64,000 nucleotides of DNA, taken from Paenibacillus thermotolerans. Lineage in GTDB: Bacteria; Bacillota; Bacilli; Paenibacillales; YIM-B00363. The DNA is taken from assembly GCF_028745515.1 (NCBI RefSeq), contig NZ_JAQZSG010000015.1, positions 50,929 to 114,928 of the forward strand, given 5' to 3'. The translations under genes and the position numbers were made by a program. Under the pieces are notes generated by a model that searched no databases, was not told the origin of the DNA, and was given only the letters and a program-made list of their open reading frames with translations. Of this stretch, positions 41,208 through 50,265 are shown piece by piece; within the stretch, counting starts at the first letter, position 1, and every line of letters begins with the position of its first letter.

Positions 41208-41266
41208 ACGACATACGTGTCGTTAAACGACAACAATGTCGTTATTATAAACGACACAACTGTCAC
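41208..41266 (-). promoter_or_regulatory. Three operator-like palindromes for the TetR protein
   Basis: ACGACATACGTGTCGT (41208-41223), ACGACAACAATGTCGT (41227-41242) and ACGACACAACTGTCAC (41251-41266) share the arms ACGACA/TGTCGT. The third is imperfect. They flank and overlap the -10 of the MFS promoter, where binding would block RNA polymerase. Confidence 0.8.
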
Positions 41267-41274
41267 TTTGTCAA
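41244..41274 (-). promoter_or_regulatory. Promoter of the MFS-tetR operon
   Basis: On the minus strand TTGACA (41269-41274) and TATAAT (41244-41249) are both perfect but separated by 19 bp. The third operator fills the spacer. The long spacer may need the DNA to be bent or twisted for activity. Confidence 0.75.
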
Positions 41275-41355
41275 TGTTTTTTTCTTAACTCATGCGGCAC
41301 TCACGAATGTAATACACATATGGAATAGCATTTCTCTTCGAAAGGAGCCGATCGA

Positions 41356-42810
41356 ATGAGGTGGACGGGATTAAAAAAAAGGGACGGTTCGAATTTGGAG
41401 GTCCCGTTAAAGGATGATTTTCCGTTCGTCGAGACTTTGGAAGCGGGAACCTTTGCGTTGATGAAGCTCTCCACCGATATGAAAATTGCCGCGCTTGGAG
41501 AAGCGGCCAAAGCGTTAGCCTCCGGGAACGGTCCGGAGCTCCCGGCCGCAGGCCGCGCGCGTCTGCTGCAAGCCTTCTCCCCGGATGCGCTTCGCCGCAG
41601 CGTGAGGGAGGCTTTCCCGGCAGCCGGCTCCGCCATGCTGGACGGACCTTGCCCCGACTATGCCGGCGGATGCTGGAAAACGGCGTTTCCCGCCGGTCCT
41701 GTAGCCGTTCTAAGCGAAGGCAATGCCGCCGCCCCTGCGCTGCATGCCGCATGGCAGGCCGTTCTCTCGAACTGCCCGGTCGCATTGCGGGTAACGAAAT
41801 GGAACCAGGGCATCTTTGAAGAGCTGTTCGAGTTTCTTCAAGGGCTCGAGGTGCCCCAGCTTTCCGCCCTTTTAAACAACGTACATCTATTTTTTGCGGA
41901 TTACCGGGAGGTCATCGGACGCGCACAGCTGGCGCGATTGTTATCGGAGGGGCCTTTCGCAGCAGGGGTATTTTGGGGAAGCCTCGACGCCGTCGATTTT
42001 TATACGTCCATGCTCGGCCGCAATCCGAACCATCCTGTGGCCATAGCCATACCGCCGCAAACCGGCGCAATCGTCATCGACGGCTCTTATATTAAAAGCA
42101 GAGGCTTGTACTCCGAGCGGGATTGCCAGCAAACCGCCCGGGCGATTGCCGGAGGCGAGCAGCTGCAGCCGTATTGTACGCCCACGGCGGCGGTGTTTAT
42201 CGGGAAACGGCGGGAAGCCGAGCGATTCGCGGAGGGCGTAGCCCAAGCACTGCAAAAGCTTCCCTCACCTGCCGGGAACGTCCCCGTCTCGGAAGGCGCC
42301 TCGCTCCGTCTGCAGCGGCTGCGCGAAAAAACCGCCGAGCTCGGCAGCAAAGTGCTGACGCCGGCGGACGGCTCCGCCTCGTGGACGGTTGTAGTCAGCG
42401 ATCGGCGGTTTACGGAGAAGGAGCTCGACGAGCACATTCCGCTGCATATTTCGCAGCGTCCTGCTTATGTAGAAATCGCTGTCGTCGACAGCTTTGAGGA
42501 AGCGATAAAGCTGCTGCACGGCATCCCTTCGCTTCCGTCCCACGAAGGAGTCGCCAATGTGCAGACCGTGTTCAGTTATACGTCGGCGGAAAGCGGGCTG
42601 CGCTTAATGAACCTGCTGCGCCATATCGGCGTCACCCGGATCGTATCGCCGGACGCCGCGTTCGTCCGCGATGCGGCCGAACCGACGGACGGGGTCGGCT
42701 TGATTCGGCATTTCACGCGGGAAATCGTATACGCAGGGCTGCCGTTGCCGGCTTCAGCGGAGAAACGGGTGGATCAGGAGAAGCGGACTGCAGGCAGTAC
42801 GGCTACATAA
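41356..42810 (+). CDS. Solitary LuxC-like acyl-CoA reductase
   Basis: The product has 484 residues. It resembles the aldehyde-dehydrogenase-superfamily acyl-CoA/acyl-protein reductases (LuxC). VALRVTKWNQGIFEELFEFLQ, GVFWGSLDAVDFY, HPVAIAIPPQTGAIVIDGSYI and GGEQLQPYCTPTAAVFIG are visible. The last holds the candidate active-site cysteine. PLHISQRPAYVEIAVVDSFEEAIKLLHGIPSLPSHEGV looks like the C-terminal part. No luxD/luxE partner is near. Reduction of an acyl-CoA to an aldehyde is inferred. AGGAG precedes the ATG. Confidence 0.75.
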   Translation: MRWTGLKKRDGSNLEVPLKDDFPFVETLEAGTFALMKLSTDMKIAALGEAAKALASGNGPELPAAGRARLLQAFSPDALRRSVREAFPAAGSAMLDGPCPDYAGGCWKTAFPAGPVAVLSEGNAAAPALHAAWQAVLSNCPVALRVTKWNQGIFEELFEFLQGLEVPQLSALLNNVHLFFADYREVIGRAQLARLLSEGPFAAGVFWGSLDAVDFYTSMLGRNPNHPVAIAIPPQTGAIVIDGSYIKSRGLYSERDCQQTARAIAGGEQLQPYCTPTAAVFIGKRREAERFAEGVAQALQKLPSPAGNVPVSEGASLRLQRLREKTAELGSKVLTPADGSASWTVVVSDRRFTEKELDEHIPLHISQRPAYVEIAVVDSFEEAIKLLHGIPSLPSHEGVANVQTVFSYTSAESGLRLMNLLRHIGVTRIVSPDAAFVRDAAEPTDGVGLIRHFTREIVYAGLPLPASAEKRVDQEKRTAGSTAT

Positions 42811-42835
42811 CGGACTCGTGCGCCGCAACGACAAA

Positions 42836-42858
42836 GCACCGGCTTCCAAAGCCGGTGC
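42836..42858. terminator. Terminator between convergent genes
   Basis: GCACCGGCTT, CCA, AAGCCGGTGC: a perfect stem just after the SRPBCC gene (minus), also 26 bases after the LuxC-like stop. Flanking T content is low. Confidence 0.75.
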
Positions 42859-42865
42859 CCCTCGT

Positions 42866-43321
42866 TTACCAGCCGAAATCCAGCGTTTTGCCGGTTTCGG
42901 CCACCGTTTTGATATTGCTCAGGATCATCCACCAGTGCGATTTGGCATTTTCGTACGACGGATGGTTTTCGGTAAACCGATCGTTCACCAAGGTCAGCTT
43001 CGTGCACTGTCCGACGGTTTCCAGCGTAAAGGTCACCCTCGACTCCAGCTCCCCATGCTTGTCCGGATAGTACGACGGACCCGGATGCTCGGTATAGCTT
43101 AGCAATTTATTGGGTTCATAAGCCAATATCGTTCCGTACACATGCACCGTCTCGTCGCCGTCGTTGCCCGGCCCCACGTATTCGAAAGGATCGCCGGGCT
43201 TGAAGGTCGAGTTCAGCACGCAACCGAAAAACGTTTTGCGCGTCCCTTCCGGCTGCACCAGCGTACTCCAAACCTCGTCAAGTCCCGCACCGATATAAAA
43301 CTCGTATTTCAGCTGCTCCAT
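42866..43321 (-). CDS. SRPBCC (AHSA1-like) domain protein
   Basis: The product has 151 residues. KYEFYIGAGLDEVWSTLVQPEGTRKTFFGCV is the AHSA1/START-like start, followed by a G-rich strand region and FTLETVGQCTKLTLVNDRF and WWMILSNIKTVAETG. Members bind hydrophobic ligands or are of unknown role. AAGGAG lies before the ATG. The divergent AraC regulator starts 104 bp away and may regulate it. Confidence 0.87.
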   Translation of the reverse strand: MEQLKYEFYIGAGLDEVWSTLVQPEGTRKTFFGCVLNSTFKPGDPFEYVGPGNDGDETVHVYGTILAYEPNKLLSYTEHPGPSYYPDKHGELESRVTFTLETVGQCTKLTLVNDRFTENHPSYENAKSHWWMILSNIKTVAETGKTLDFGW

Positions 43322-43425
43322 GATTTACACTCCTTCGGCGTTCGTTTTACAATAACAATGATAGCTTTTCCACATTTCGCAGTATTGTAAAAACGCGACA
43401 AGTCTTACCGCAGGAGCGACAAAGC

Positions 43426-44250
43426 ATGAACAAAACCACTGTTCCGATGTCCAGCATGGGCGTCTTGAATTTGCATAGAAGCGATGATCATTTTACGCTC
43501 ACTCGCCATACTCCTTCCGGGGACACCGGCTATTTCGTGAAGCATTACTGGATCGTCAGCTGGGATTTGACAGGGCAGCCGCCGCGCGTGCAGGACGTCG
43601 TGCCGAACCCGTGCGTCAATCTAGTCGTCGAACCGGAGCGTTCGGCCTTCTTCGCCCCTTCCAACCGGAAGTTTTCTTACCATTTGCAAGGGAAAGGCTG
43701 CGTATTCGGTGTCAAGTTCAAGCCCGGGGCGTTCTACCCGTTCATTAAACGGCCGGTTTCCGAACTGTCGGGCCGCCCCCTTGATGTGCGCAGCGTGCTG
43801 GGCATCGACGCCTGTTCATTGGAGCGTGCGATGTTCGCGCAGCGGAACGAGGCGGACATGGTACAGCTTGCCGAAAGCCTCATCCGCCCGAAGCTGCCGG
43901 AGCAGGACGATACGATCCCATTTATCAACCGCATCGTCGATCGCATCATGCACGACCGCGAAATCACCAGGGTGGATCAAATTTGCGAGCGGTTCGGGAT
44001 CAATATAAGAAAGCTCCAGCGCATCTTCCGGGGATACGTCGGAGTCAGTCCCAAGTGGGTCATCAAGCTGTACCGTCTCCAGAACGCCGCGGAAGAAATG
44101 GAGCACGGCCGCTTCCGCGACATGGCTCAGCTTTCGACGGAGCTCGGCTATCACGATCAGTCGCATTTTATCAAGGATTTCAAAGCCGCCGTAGGCAAAA
44201 CTCCTGAGGAGTATGCGAAATCGTCTTATCATGAAAGCGGCGAAACGTAA
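43426..44250 (+). CDS. AraC-family transcriptional regulator
   Basis: The product has 274 residues. The N-terminal half reads GYFVKHYWIVSWDL, DVVPNPCVNLVVEPERSAFF and GVKFKPGAFYPFI, a DUF6597-type sensor. The C-terminal 100 residues contain two HTH motifs (ITRVDQICERFGINIRKLQRIFRGYVGVSPKWVIKLYRL and MAQLSTELGYHDQSHFIKDFKAAVGKTPEEY). CAGGAG precedes the ATG. Its end overlaps the permease gene by 22 bp in opposite orientation. Confidence 0.9.
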   Translation: MNKTTVPMSSMGVLNLHRSDDHFTLTRHTPSGDTGYFVKHYWIVSWDLTGQPPRVQDVVPNPCVNLVVEPERSAFFAPSNRKFSYHLQGKGCVFGVKFKPGAFYPFIKRPVSELSGRPLDVRSVLGIDACSLERAMFAQRNEADMVQLAESLIRPKLPEQDDTIPFINRIVDRIMHDREITRVDQICERFGINIRKLQRIFRGYVGVSPKWVIKLYRLQNAAEEMEHGRFRDMAQLSTELGYHDQSHFIKDFKAAVGKTPEEYAKSSYHESGET

Positions 44251-46160
44251 ATTTGCTTGAAATACGACCGCTTGGTGATGACAAAATAAAGCAGATGGAG
44301 CAGGAAAAACACGCCCACCACACACAGCCCGAGCCTCCAGGTGCTCGTCGCAAACACGTTCCCCAGCATTTTATAAGCAAAAGCCGCATGAACCGTCCCG
44401 ACCGCGAACGGAATCATAAACACCGAGCCGATCTGAGCGGTTACGATCCGGTTGATTTCCTTCGGCGAGACACCGATCCGCATCAGCTGCTTAAACCGCG
44501 TGCGGTCCTCCTCCAGCTCGGTAAACTGCTTGAAGTAAAGAAGACTGCCGGAAGCAAAGAAGAACAAACAGACGACGAATATTCCAATGAAAAAGGTAAG
44601 CGCCGTAAACTGTTTGACATACTTATAATCCGTTACCCGTTCGTACACGCGACCCTTCATCTCGTCCGGCACGTCGCCGAGCAGCCGCTCGACGACGGCG
44701 CCGTCGTCTTCCCAGCCCTTCCATTCGTAGCCGTAATACACTCTTTTCTCCGAGTCGGCAGCCGCCGAAGCAAGCCGGGCATAATCCGCATCGTCCAGCA
44801 CCCATACCGCTTTGGCGCCGTTGACGGAGGCGCCGAACCGGTTGCCCTCCGAAATAAACCGTTCCGTTCGGCCCCCGATTTCATACGAAATTTCCTTGCC
44901 TTTCGTTTCCAAATCAGAGCCCCTCTGCCCTCGGAAAGGATACATAAGCATCGTACGGCCCTGCTCCAGATTCACTTCCAGTCCGCTGCCCGCAAGACCG
45001 GAAGCCTCGTTCCATCCGCTTTCCGAAACAAAGTAAGAGACCTGCTCCTTTGCCGCGGGCAGCTGCACTTTCGCCACCGTACGCAGCATCTCCAGCCGCA
45101 GCTCATATTCAAGCTTAATGCCGCCGCTGCCGAGCGACTCCTTAACGCGGCCCGCCGGCAAGACGCGATGTTCATCGTCGCCTCGCTCCTCATATCCGAA
45201 GGCTTGCGGCGAGTTCTGAACGATTTGCGATTTGTTATCCATATAGAACACCGTTATGACGCCGGACGCCGTCAGAACGACAGCCGTCAGAACGGCTGAC
45301 GAAAACATCACTCTGGCGTTGTCCTTCAGCTTGAACATCAGCTGCGATACCGCAATCAGACGAATGCCCCGCCAATAAAACGCCGGCGTTCCCGTCAATC
45401 GTCTGACGATCGCCACGCTGCCCTGCGTAAACAAGAAATAAGAGCCAGTAACGACAAGCGCCAGTATCGGCAGCATATACATCAATAATCCTCTTAAATT
45501 GGTCGTGTACGCCAAATAATACCCTGCGCCCAAGCATACCGCCGACAGCAAAGACAGCCAGCGGGAATATAGCGGTAGCGATTTCGGCTTGCGCGAACCG
45601 CGCAGCAGCTCAATAATCGGCTGACTTCCGACGCTCCTCAACGTAAGCAGCGCAATTCCGAAAAACAAAATAAAGAACAAGCCTGCGGTCAACCATACGG
45701 CCGGCGCCACAACCATAAACCGGATCGGGTTTTCGACATCCAGCAGGTCGGCAATTCCCATAAAGAACAGCTTGGAAAACAACGTCCCGAATGCAATGCC
45801 GGTCCCGATCGCACAAACTGCAATAATGAGCTGCTCGTACAATGCCATGCGCCGAATTTGCCCGATCGTCATCCCGAACATCTGAAACAGTCCGAATTCC
45901 TTGTTCCGAATCTTATAGAACGCGGAGCTGGAGTATAAGACAAAGAAGAACGAAAATATGAAAATGACATACTCCAAGCCCAAAAGCGCCTGACCCACGG
46001 CTTGGCCTCCGTAAATTTGCCCGTTGCGCACATCGGGATGAAAGATGAAGGAAGCGAACAAATAAAAGATGAGCACGGACGCGGCGCTGCTGAAAAAGAA
46101 AGCCGCATATCTCCGCCATCCGCCGCGGATGTTGCTAAGAGCGAGCTGCCGAAACGTCAT
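44229..46160 (-). CDS. bceB: BceB-type ABC permease (FtsX-like, peptide sensing/detoxification)
   Basis: The product has 643 residues and ten membrane helices with a large extracytoplasmic part (about residues 300-515) between helices 7 and 8, the BceB architecture. The N-terminus TFRQLALSNIRGGWRRYAAFFFSS is typical. It overlaps the ATPase gene by 26 bp. Together they detect and detoxify bacitracin-like or lantibiotic peptides. The exact peptide cannot be told. Its target-freeing role on lipid II cycle intermediates is family knowledge. Confidence 0.9.
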   Translation of the reverse strand: MTFRQLALSNIRGGWRRYAAFFFSSAASVLIFYLFASFIFHPDVRNGQIYGGQAVGQALLGLEYVIFIFSFFFVLYSSSAFYKIRNKEFGLFQMFGMTIGQIRRMALYEQLIIAVCAIGTGIAFGTLFSKLFFMGIADLLDVENPIRFMVVAPAVWLTAGLFFILFFGIALLTLRSVGSQPIIELLRGSRKPKSLPLYSRWLSLLSAVCLGAGYYLAYTTNLRGLLMYMLPILALVVTGSYFLFTQGSVAIVRRLTGTPAFYWRGIRLIAVSQLMFKLKDNARVMFSSAVLTAVVLTASGVITVFYMDNKSQIVQNSPQAFGYEERGDDEHRVLPAGRVKESLGSGGIKLEYELRLEMLRTVAKVQLPAAKEQVSYFVSESGWNEASGLAGSGLEVNLEQGRTMLMYPFRGQRGSDLETKGKEISYEIGGRTERFISEGNRFGASVNGAKAVWVLDDADYARLASAAADSEKRVYYGYEWKGWEDDGAVVERLLGDVPDEMKGRVYERVTDYKYVKQFTALTFFIGIFVVCLFFFASGSLLYFKQFTELEEDRTRFKQLMRIGVSPKEINRIVTAQIGSVFMIPFAVGTVHAAFAYKMLGNVFATSTWRLGLCVVGVFFLLHLLYFVITKRSYFKQIYVSPLS

Positions 46161-46908
46161 GGATCTGACCTCCCAACAAGCTCAGCGTATCCAATATTTG
46201 CTGGAAGAACGCCTGGCGGTTGCCGCCGCTTCGAATTTCCGAAAACCATTTGCCGTCCTTGATGAATATAATTCTTCGGCAGAAGCTGGCGGCGAACGGA
46301 TCGTGCGTCACCATAAACACCGTTACCCGCCGTTCCTCGTTCATCCGCTTAAGCGACTGCATCACATCGTTCGCTGCTTTCGAATCGAGATTGCCCGTCA
46401 GCTCGTCGGCCAGCACCAGCTCCGGACGGTGAATCATCGCCCGTGCGATCGCCGCCCGCTGCTGCTGCCCGCCGGAAATTTCGTACGTCCGCTTATTCAA
46501 AATTTTTTCAATGCCCAGCAGCGCGCTCAAATCGTTCACCCGCTGCTCGATCTCTCTCGGCTTCACTTTATCGAGCGCCAACGGCAATATAATGTTTTCT
46601 TTCACCGTGAGCGTATCGAGCAGATTGAAATCCTGAAAGATGAACCCCAGCTTGCGCCGGCGAAATAAAGCAAGCTGGTTCGGGCTCATTAGCGCCGGAT
46701 CGGCGCCGCCGAGCTCGAGCTTGCCCGATGAAGGACGATCGATGGTCGCCAGCAGGTTGAGCAGGGTCGTCTTGCCGCTCCCCGACGGACCCATGACGCC
46801 GACGAATTCCCCCTCCTCCACCTCAAGATGAAAGCCGTCAAGCGCTTGATATGTAACGGCTCCTTTCCCGTAAACCTTCGACAGATGATTCGCTTGTAAC
46901 ACCGGCAC
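46135..46908 (-). CDS. bceA: BceA-type ABC ATPase
   Basis: The product has 257 residues. Walker A GPSGSGKTT, signature ISGGQQQR, Walker B LVLADELTGNLD and H-loop VTHDP are all present. NHLSKVYGKGAVTYQALDGFHLEVEEGEFVG is the usual BceA/LolD-like start. It is the energy source for BceB. A BceR-like binding site lies about 100 bp upstream. Confidence 0.92.
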   Translation of the reverse strand: MPVLQANHLSKVYGKGAVTYQALDGFHLEVEEGEFVGVMGPSGSGKTTLLNLLATIDRPSSGKLELGGADPALMSPNQLALFRRRKLGFIFQDFNLLDTLTVKENIILPLALDKVKPREIEQRVNDLSALLGIEKILNKRTYEISGGQQQRAAIARAMIHRPELVLADELTGNLDSKAANDVMQSLKRMNEERRVTVFMVTHDPFAASFCRRIIFIKDGKWFSEIRSGGNRQAFFQQILDTLSLLGGQIHDVSAARS

Positions 46909-47007
46909 GGCTGCCGCCCCCCTTATAACTGTTGTTTATACTGCAAGTATAGCGGCGCCGCGCGGAGGCGAACCATCGATTTACCTTTCAAAACGGACGC
47001 TCGAAGC

Positions 47008-47021
47008 TTACAATATTGTCA
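47008..47021 (-). promoter_or_regulatory. BceR-type binding site upstream of bceAB
   Basis: The minus strand reads TGACA-ATAT-TGTAA, the TNACA-N4-TGTAA form known for BceR-like regulators, exactly in the gap between the kinase gene and bceA. A TATACT near 46950 could be the -10 of the bceAB promoter. Confidence 0.7.
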
Positions 47022-47039
47022 CCTGACAACGCAGCGGAC

Positions 47040-48119
47040 CTATCTGCCCAGCGCCTCCCGGAAAGTGACCTGCGGCGTCCCGAAGGCGATCGTGACGCTT
47101 GTCCCTTCCCCTTCCGCCGAGTCGACCGTTAACCGGTGCCCGAGCCGGCCGCACGCCTGCTTCGCCAAATAAAGTCCCATGCCCGTCGATTCCGGTACGA
47201 GCCTGCCGTTGCGCCCGGTAAAAAACGGTTCGAACACGCGCGGCAAATCTTCCTTCGGAATGCCGATGCCGCGATCGCGGATTTCCAGTATGACACCCTC
47301 CGATTGCCTTCGTACCGTCAGCACCACTTCCGCCCCGTTTTCCGCGTCCTTTTTGACCGCCGCACTGTATTTGACCGCATTCATCAGAAGCTGGCTTACG
47401 ACGAACGACAGCCATTTCTCGTCCGACTCGACTTCGGCTTCCGCAGCCTCCGCATGAATTTTCGGAAACAGACCGTACCGGATCCACGCCGATTTGTACT
47501 CGTTCACGGCGCCCCGAAGCAGCGGCAGCAGCGGGATCCGTCTAATGTGGACATCGCGGTCGAACCGGTCCAGCCGAGCGGCATGGAGCAGCGTGCTGAC
47601 GCCTTGGTGAATCCGATCGCACTCTTCGCGAATGCTGTCGACGTCTTCTTTACCGAGCGGCCCCGCGGTTTGCTGGGTTATCAGATGAATGACCGAAACC
47701 GGCGTTTTCATCTGATGCGCCCACTGCTGCATGAAATGGATTTGCCGCTCCTGCGCCGCTTGAAGCTCCGCCAGCCGATCGGCATATGCGCGGTACTGCC
47801 GTTCGATCGTCTGCTGCAGCAGCAACTGCTCGTTAGTAACGGCCGATTGCAGCAACAGCGCCTTGTCCGCCTGTCCCTCCCCGAGCTTGTCAGCCTGCCG
47901 AAGCTCAAGGTAAAATCCTCTCTGCCGCAAGTAATCGATGAACAAGAACAGCAGCAACCCGATCGCCGAAAGAACTCCTATGTATGCAACATTTCCGGTT
48001 TGAAGCGACGCCTCCTGCCCGTTAAGGTCGAGGATGATCACGGTTAAGACGAGCAATGTATTCAATAAAAAAACGACCGCATACCAAAGCCGATCCGCCA
48101 AAAAATGCCGAAGCTTCAA
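47040..48119 (-). CDS. bceS: BceS-type intramembrane-sensing histidine kinase
   Basis: The product has 359 residues. Two helices near the start (LWYAVVFLLNTLLVLTVIIL and VAYIGVLSAIGLLLFLFIDYL) are joined by a loop of only about 15 residues. It therefore has no sensor domain, as in BceS. The DHp region has MQQWAHQMKTPVSVIHLI (H about 140). ATP-binding boxes NAVKYSAAV, DRGIGIP and GMGLYLAKQA follow. It senses the activity of the BceAB transporter. It starts 12 bp after bceR. Confidence 0.92.
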   Translation of the reverse strand: MKLRHFLADRLWYAVVFLLNTLLVLTVIILDLNGQEASLQTGNVAYIGVLSAIGLLLFLFIDYLRQRGFYLELRQADKLGEGQADKALLLQSAVTNEQLLLQQTIERQYRAYADRLAELQAAQERQIHFMQQWAHQMKTPVSVIHLITQQTAGPLGKEDVDSIREECDRIHQGVSTLLHAARLDRFDRDVHIRRIPLLPLLRGAVNEYKSAWIRYGLFPKIHAEAAEAEVESDEKWLSFVVSQLLMNAVKYSAAVKKDAENGAEVVLTVRRQSEGVILEIRDRGIGIPKEDLPRVFEPFFTGRNGRLVPESTGMGLYLAKQACGRLGHRLTVDSAEGEGTSVTIAFGTPQVTFREALGR

Positions 48120-48131
48120 CTCCGCACCCCC

Positions 48132-48851
48132 TTACAGCACGAGACGGTACCCTTGTCCGCGCACCGTTTCGATGCAGCCGGCAAGGCCCAGCTCCTCCAG
48201 CTTCTTTCTTACCCTCGTTACGTTCACCGTCAGCGTATTATCGTCGACGAAATCCATTTCGTCCCACAACGCCTCAAGCAGCTGCTCCCGTGTTACGATG
48301 GCGCCGGCTCTTCTCCCCAACGCGTCGATCAGCCGCATTTCCTTCATCGTCAGCTCCGCCTTGCGTCCGTTGTAATGCAGTTCGTTCCGCAGCGAGTCGA
48401 TGAGAAGTCCGTTCACCTTCGTTAACGCTTGTTCCTCCACGGAACGGTTGTCCGCGTTCGGCTCGGCCGGGGACGCATATTCCCCGTACGTCCTGCGAAG
48501 CAGTCCGCGTATTTTTGCTACCAGCACGTCAAGATGAAACGGCTTCGTGATGTAATCGTCTCCCCCGTTCTCGATCGCCATCACCTGGTCCATTTCGCCT
48601 ACCCGAGCGGATATGAAAATAACCGGCGCATTCGTCGCGCTCCGAATTTGCCGGCAAATATAAAACCCGTCGTACATCGGCAGGTTAATATCGAGCAAAA
48701 TCAAGTGCGGCCTGTCCGACGCATCGGCCAGCCGCGCTTTCACTCCTGCATAATCGTCCATCCTTACAGCCTCATACCCGTACTTGACCAGGTGCCGCCT
48801 TACGATTTCCGCAATTTTATCGTCGTCTTCTATAATCCATATCCGGTACAT
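48132..48851 (-). CDS. bceR: BceR-type response regulator (OmpR family)
   Basis: The product has 239 residues from the ATG at 48851 (GGGGGAT upstream). The receiver has IEDDDKIAE (acidic pair), LILLDINLPMYDG (phospho-acceptor D) and YITKPF. The C-terminal winged helix reads LTMKEMRLIDALGRRAGAIVTREQLLEALWD, then VNVTRVRKKLEELGL. An upstream in-frame ATG at 48881 is less likely. It would bind the site before bceA. Confidence 0.92.
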   Translation of the reverse strand: MYRIWIIEDDDKIAEIVRRHLVKYGYEAVRMDDYAGVKARLADASDRPHLILLDINLPMYDGFYICRQIRSATNAPVIFISARVGEMDQVMAIENGGDDYITKPFHLDVLVAKIRGLLRRTYGEYASPAEPNADNRSVEEQALTKVNGLLIDSLRNELHYNGRKAELTMKEMRLIDALGRRAGAIVTREQLLEALWDEMDFVDDNTLTVNVTRVRKKLEELGLAGCIETVRGQGYRLVL

Positions 48852-48979
48852 CTCTTCATCCCCCGGCCGTTGCTTCGCCATGTTCGATTTTGCGTCATTT
48901 TTATTGTAACATGGAGGACATAAACGGAAGAATCCTAAGGATACTAGTTCGCCTTACGATACATAACGAAAGACGGTGG

Positions 48980-49900
48980 ATGGAATTGGCGCAGCAGCAA
49001 ACAGGCGGAATCAATTTGAAGATGGCGAAGCGCAAAGGGGAATGGCTGGAGCTCCGGCTGCCGGACCATTTGGCGGGCATACCGCTCTCGGGGCTGATGC
49101 GGCAGCTGCCGGTCCCTCAGAAAATTGCCGGCAGGCTGATCGGGACGAACGGCGTCGTGCGGCAAGGGAAGCAGGTGCGCCTGCGGCTGTTCCCGAGAGA
49201 GCGGCCCGAATTCGAGGCGGAGTGGGCCGAGCTGAACGTGCTGTACGAGGACGACTTCACGCTCGTCGTAAACAAGCCGGTCGGCGTGGAGGTGCACCCG
49301 AGCAGCAAGGGGCAGAAAGGCACGCTGGCGCACGCGGTGGCGGCGTACTACGAGACGACCGGTCAGGCGTGCCGCATCCGGCACATTCACCGGCTCGATA
49401 AGGAGACGACCGGCCCGGTATTGTACGCGAAGAACGAGCTGGCGCATTACGTCTTCGACGAAGCGATGCGCCGTAAGGACATCGAGCGCATTTACTCCGC
49501 CATCGCGGAAGGCGTGATCAAGGATAAGAAGGGCGTCATCGACGCGCCCATCGGACAAGACCGTCACCATTCGACGCGCCGGCGCGTGAGCGAGACCGGC
49601 GAGAAGGCGGTGACGCGGTACGAGGCGATCGAGCGGTTCGCCGATCACACGTATGTACGGCTGCGTCTGGAAACCGGACGTACGCACCAAATCCGCGTGC
49701 ACATGGCGCACATCGGCCACCCGCTTGCGGGCGACGGCATGTACGGCGGGCACCGCGAGTATATCAAGCGGCAGGCGCTGCACGGCGAGAAGCTGGTATG
49801 GCTCCATCCGTGGACGCGCGAGCGGATGGAGGTCCGCGCGCCGCTGCCGGACGATATGGCGTCGGTACTGCGGACGCTGAGAGAGACGGTGCGAAAGTGA
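48980..49900 (+). CDS. RluA-family pseudouridine synthase
   Basis: The product has about 306 residues from the ATG at 48980. VLYEDDFTLVVNKPVGVEVHPS is followed by IRHIHRLDKETTGPVLYAKN with the catalytic aspartate. YSAIAEGVIKDKKGVIDAPIGQD, TRYEAIERF and LETGRTHQIRVHMAHIGHPLAGDGMYG complete the RluA signature. An S4-like N-terminal stretch (PVPQKIAGRLIGTNGVVRQGKQ) is also seen. Which RNA site is modified is unknown. The start is uncertain: ATG at 48890 or 49019 are alternatives. Confidence 0.88.
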   Translation: MELAQQQTGGINLKMAKRKGEWLELRLPDHLAGIPLSGLMRQLPVPQKIAGRLIGTNGVVRQGKQVRLRLFPRERPEFEAEWAELNVLYEDDFTLVVNKPVGVEVHPSSKGQKGTLAHAVAAYYETTGQACRIRHIHRLDKETTGPVLYAKNELAHYVFDEAMRRKDIERIYSAIAEGVIKDKKGVIDAPIGQDRHHSTRRRVSETGEKAVTRYEAIERFADHTYVRLRLETGRTHQIRVHMAHIGHPLAGDGMYGGHREYIKRQALHGEKLVWLHPWTRERMEVRAPLPDDMASVLRTLRETVRK

Positions 49901-49910
49901 TGTTGATTCG

Positions 49911-49953
49911 AAAGCTGCAGCCCGCTTCCTATCGAAGGGCGCTGCAGCTTTTT
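49911..49953 (+). terminator. Terminator after the RluA gene
   Basis: AAAGCTGCAGC, loop, GCTGCAGCTTTTTC, ten bases after the stop. Confidence 0.88.
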
Positions 49954-50078
49954 CGTTGACGTCGGCGGAACGGCACTTGGTTAGCAGGGGAGCCAAATTT
50001 TACTTTGACCTGACTTGCCGAATGCCCATATGATACAGCGTCAAATGACTAATAAATAACGCAATGGAGGCAAGACCT

Positions 50079-50252
50079 ATGAACCAACCTGTTGAGGCTT
50101 CTCAAGGCGAAGCCGGATATGCCGCACAAGGGAACCGGTTTTTCGCGCCGTTTGGCTTCGGATATCCGTTCTACGGGCGAACGGTTTACCCGAACATGCC
50201 GCATCAGCAGGTAATGCCATATTCGGTGTCCCCTTATTCCACAACAAAGTAA
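50079..50252 (+). CDS. Small Tyr/Pro/Phe-rich protein, possibly spore-associated
   Basis: GGAGG 8 nt before the ATG at 50079 gives a 57-residue product. The first part is polar (NQPVEASQGEAG). The rest is aromatic and proline-rich (FFAPFGFGYPFYGRTVYPNMPHQQ, then MPYSVSPYS). Such compositions occur in spore coat and surface proteins of Paenibacillus. No family was recognised. A terminator follows. Confidence 0.6.
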   Translation: MNQPVEASQGEAGYAAQGNRFFAPFGFGYPFYGRTVYPNMPHQQVMPYSVSPYSTTK

Positions 50253-50265
50253 CGGATGCGTAAAA

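Noticed and set aside
48944..49996. Minus-strand frame opposite the RluA gene
   Set aside because: No family motif is seen, and the plus strand encodes the HRLDKETTG motif.
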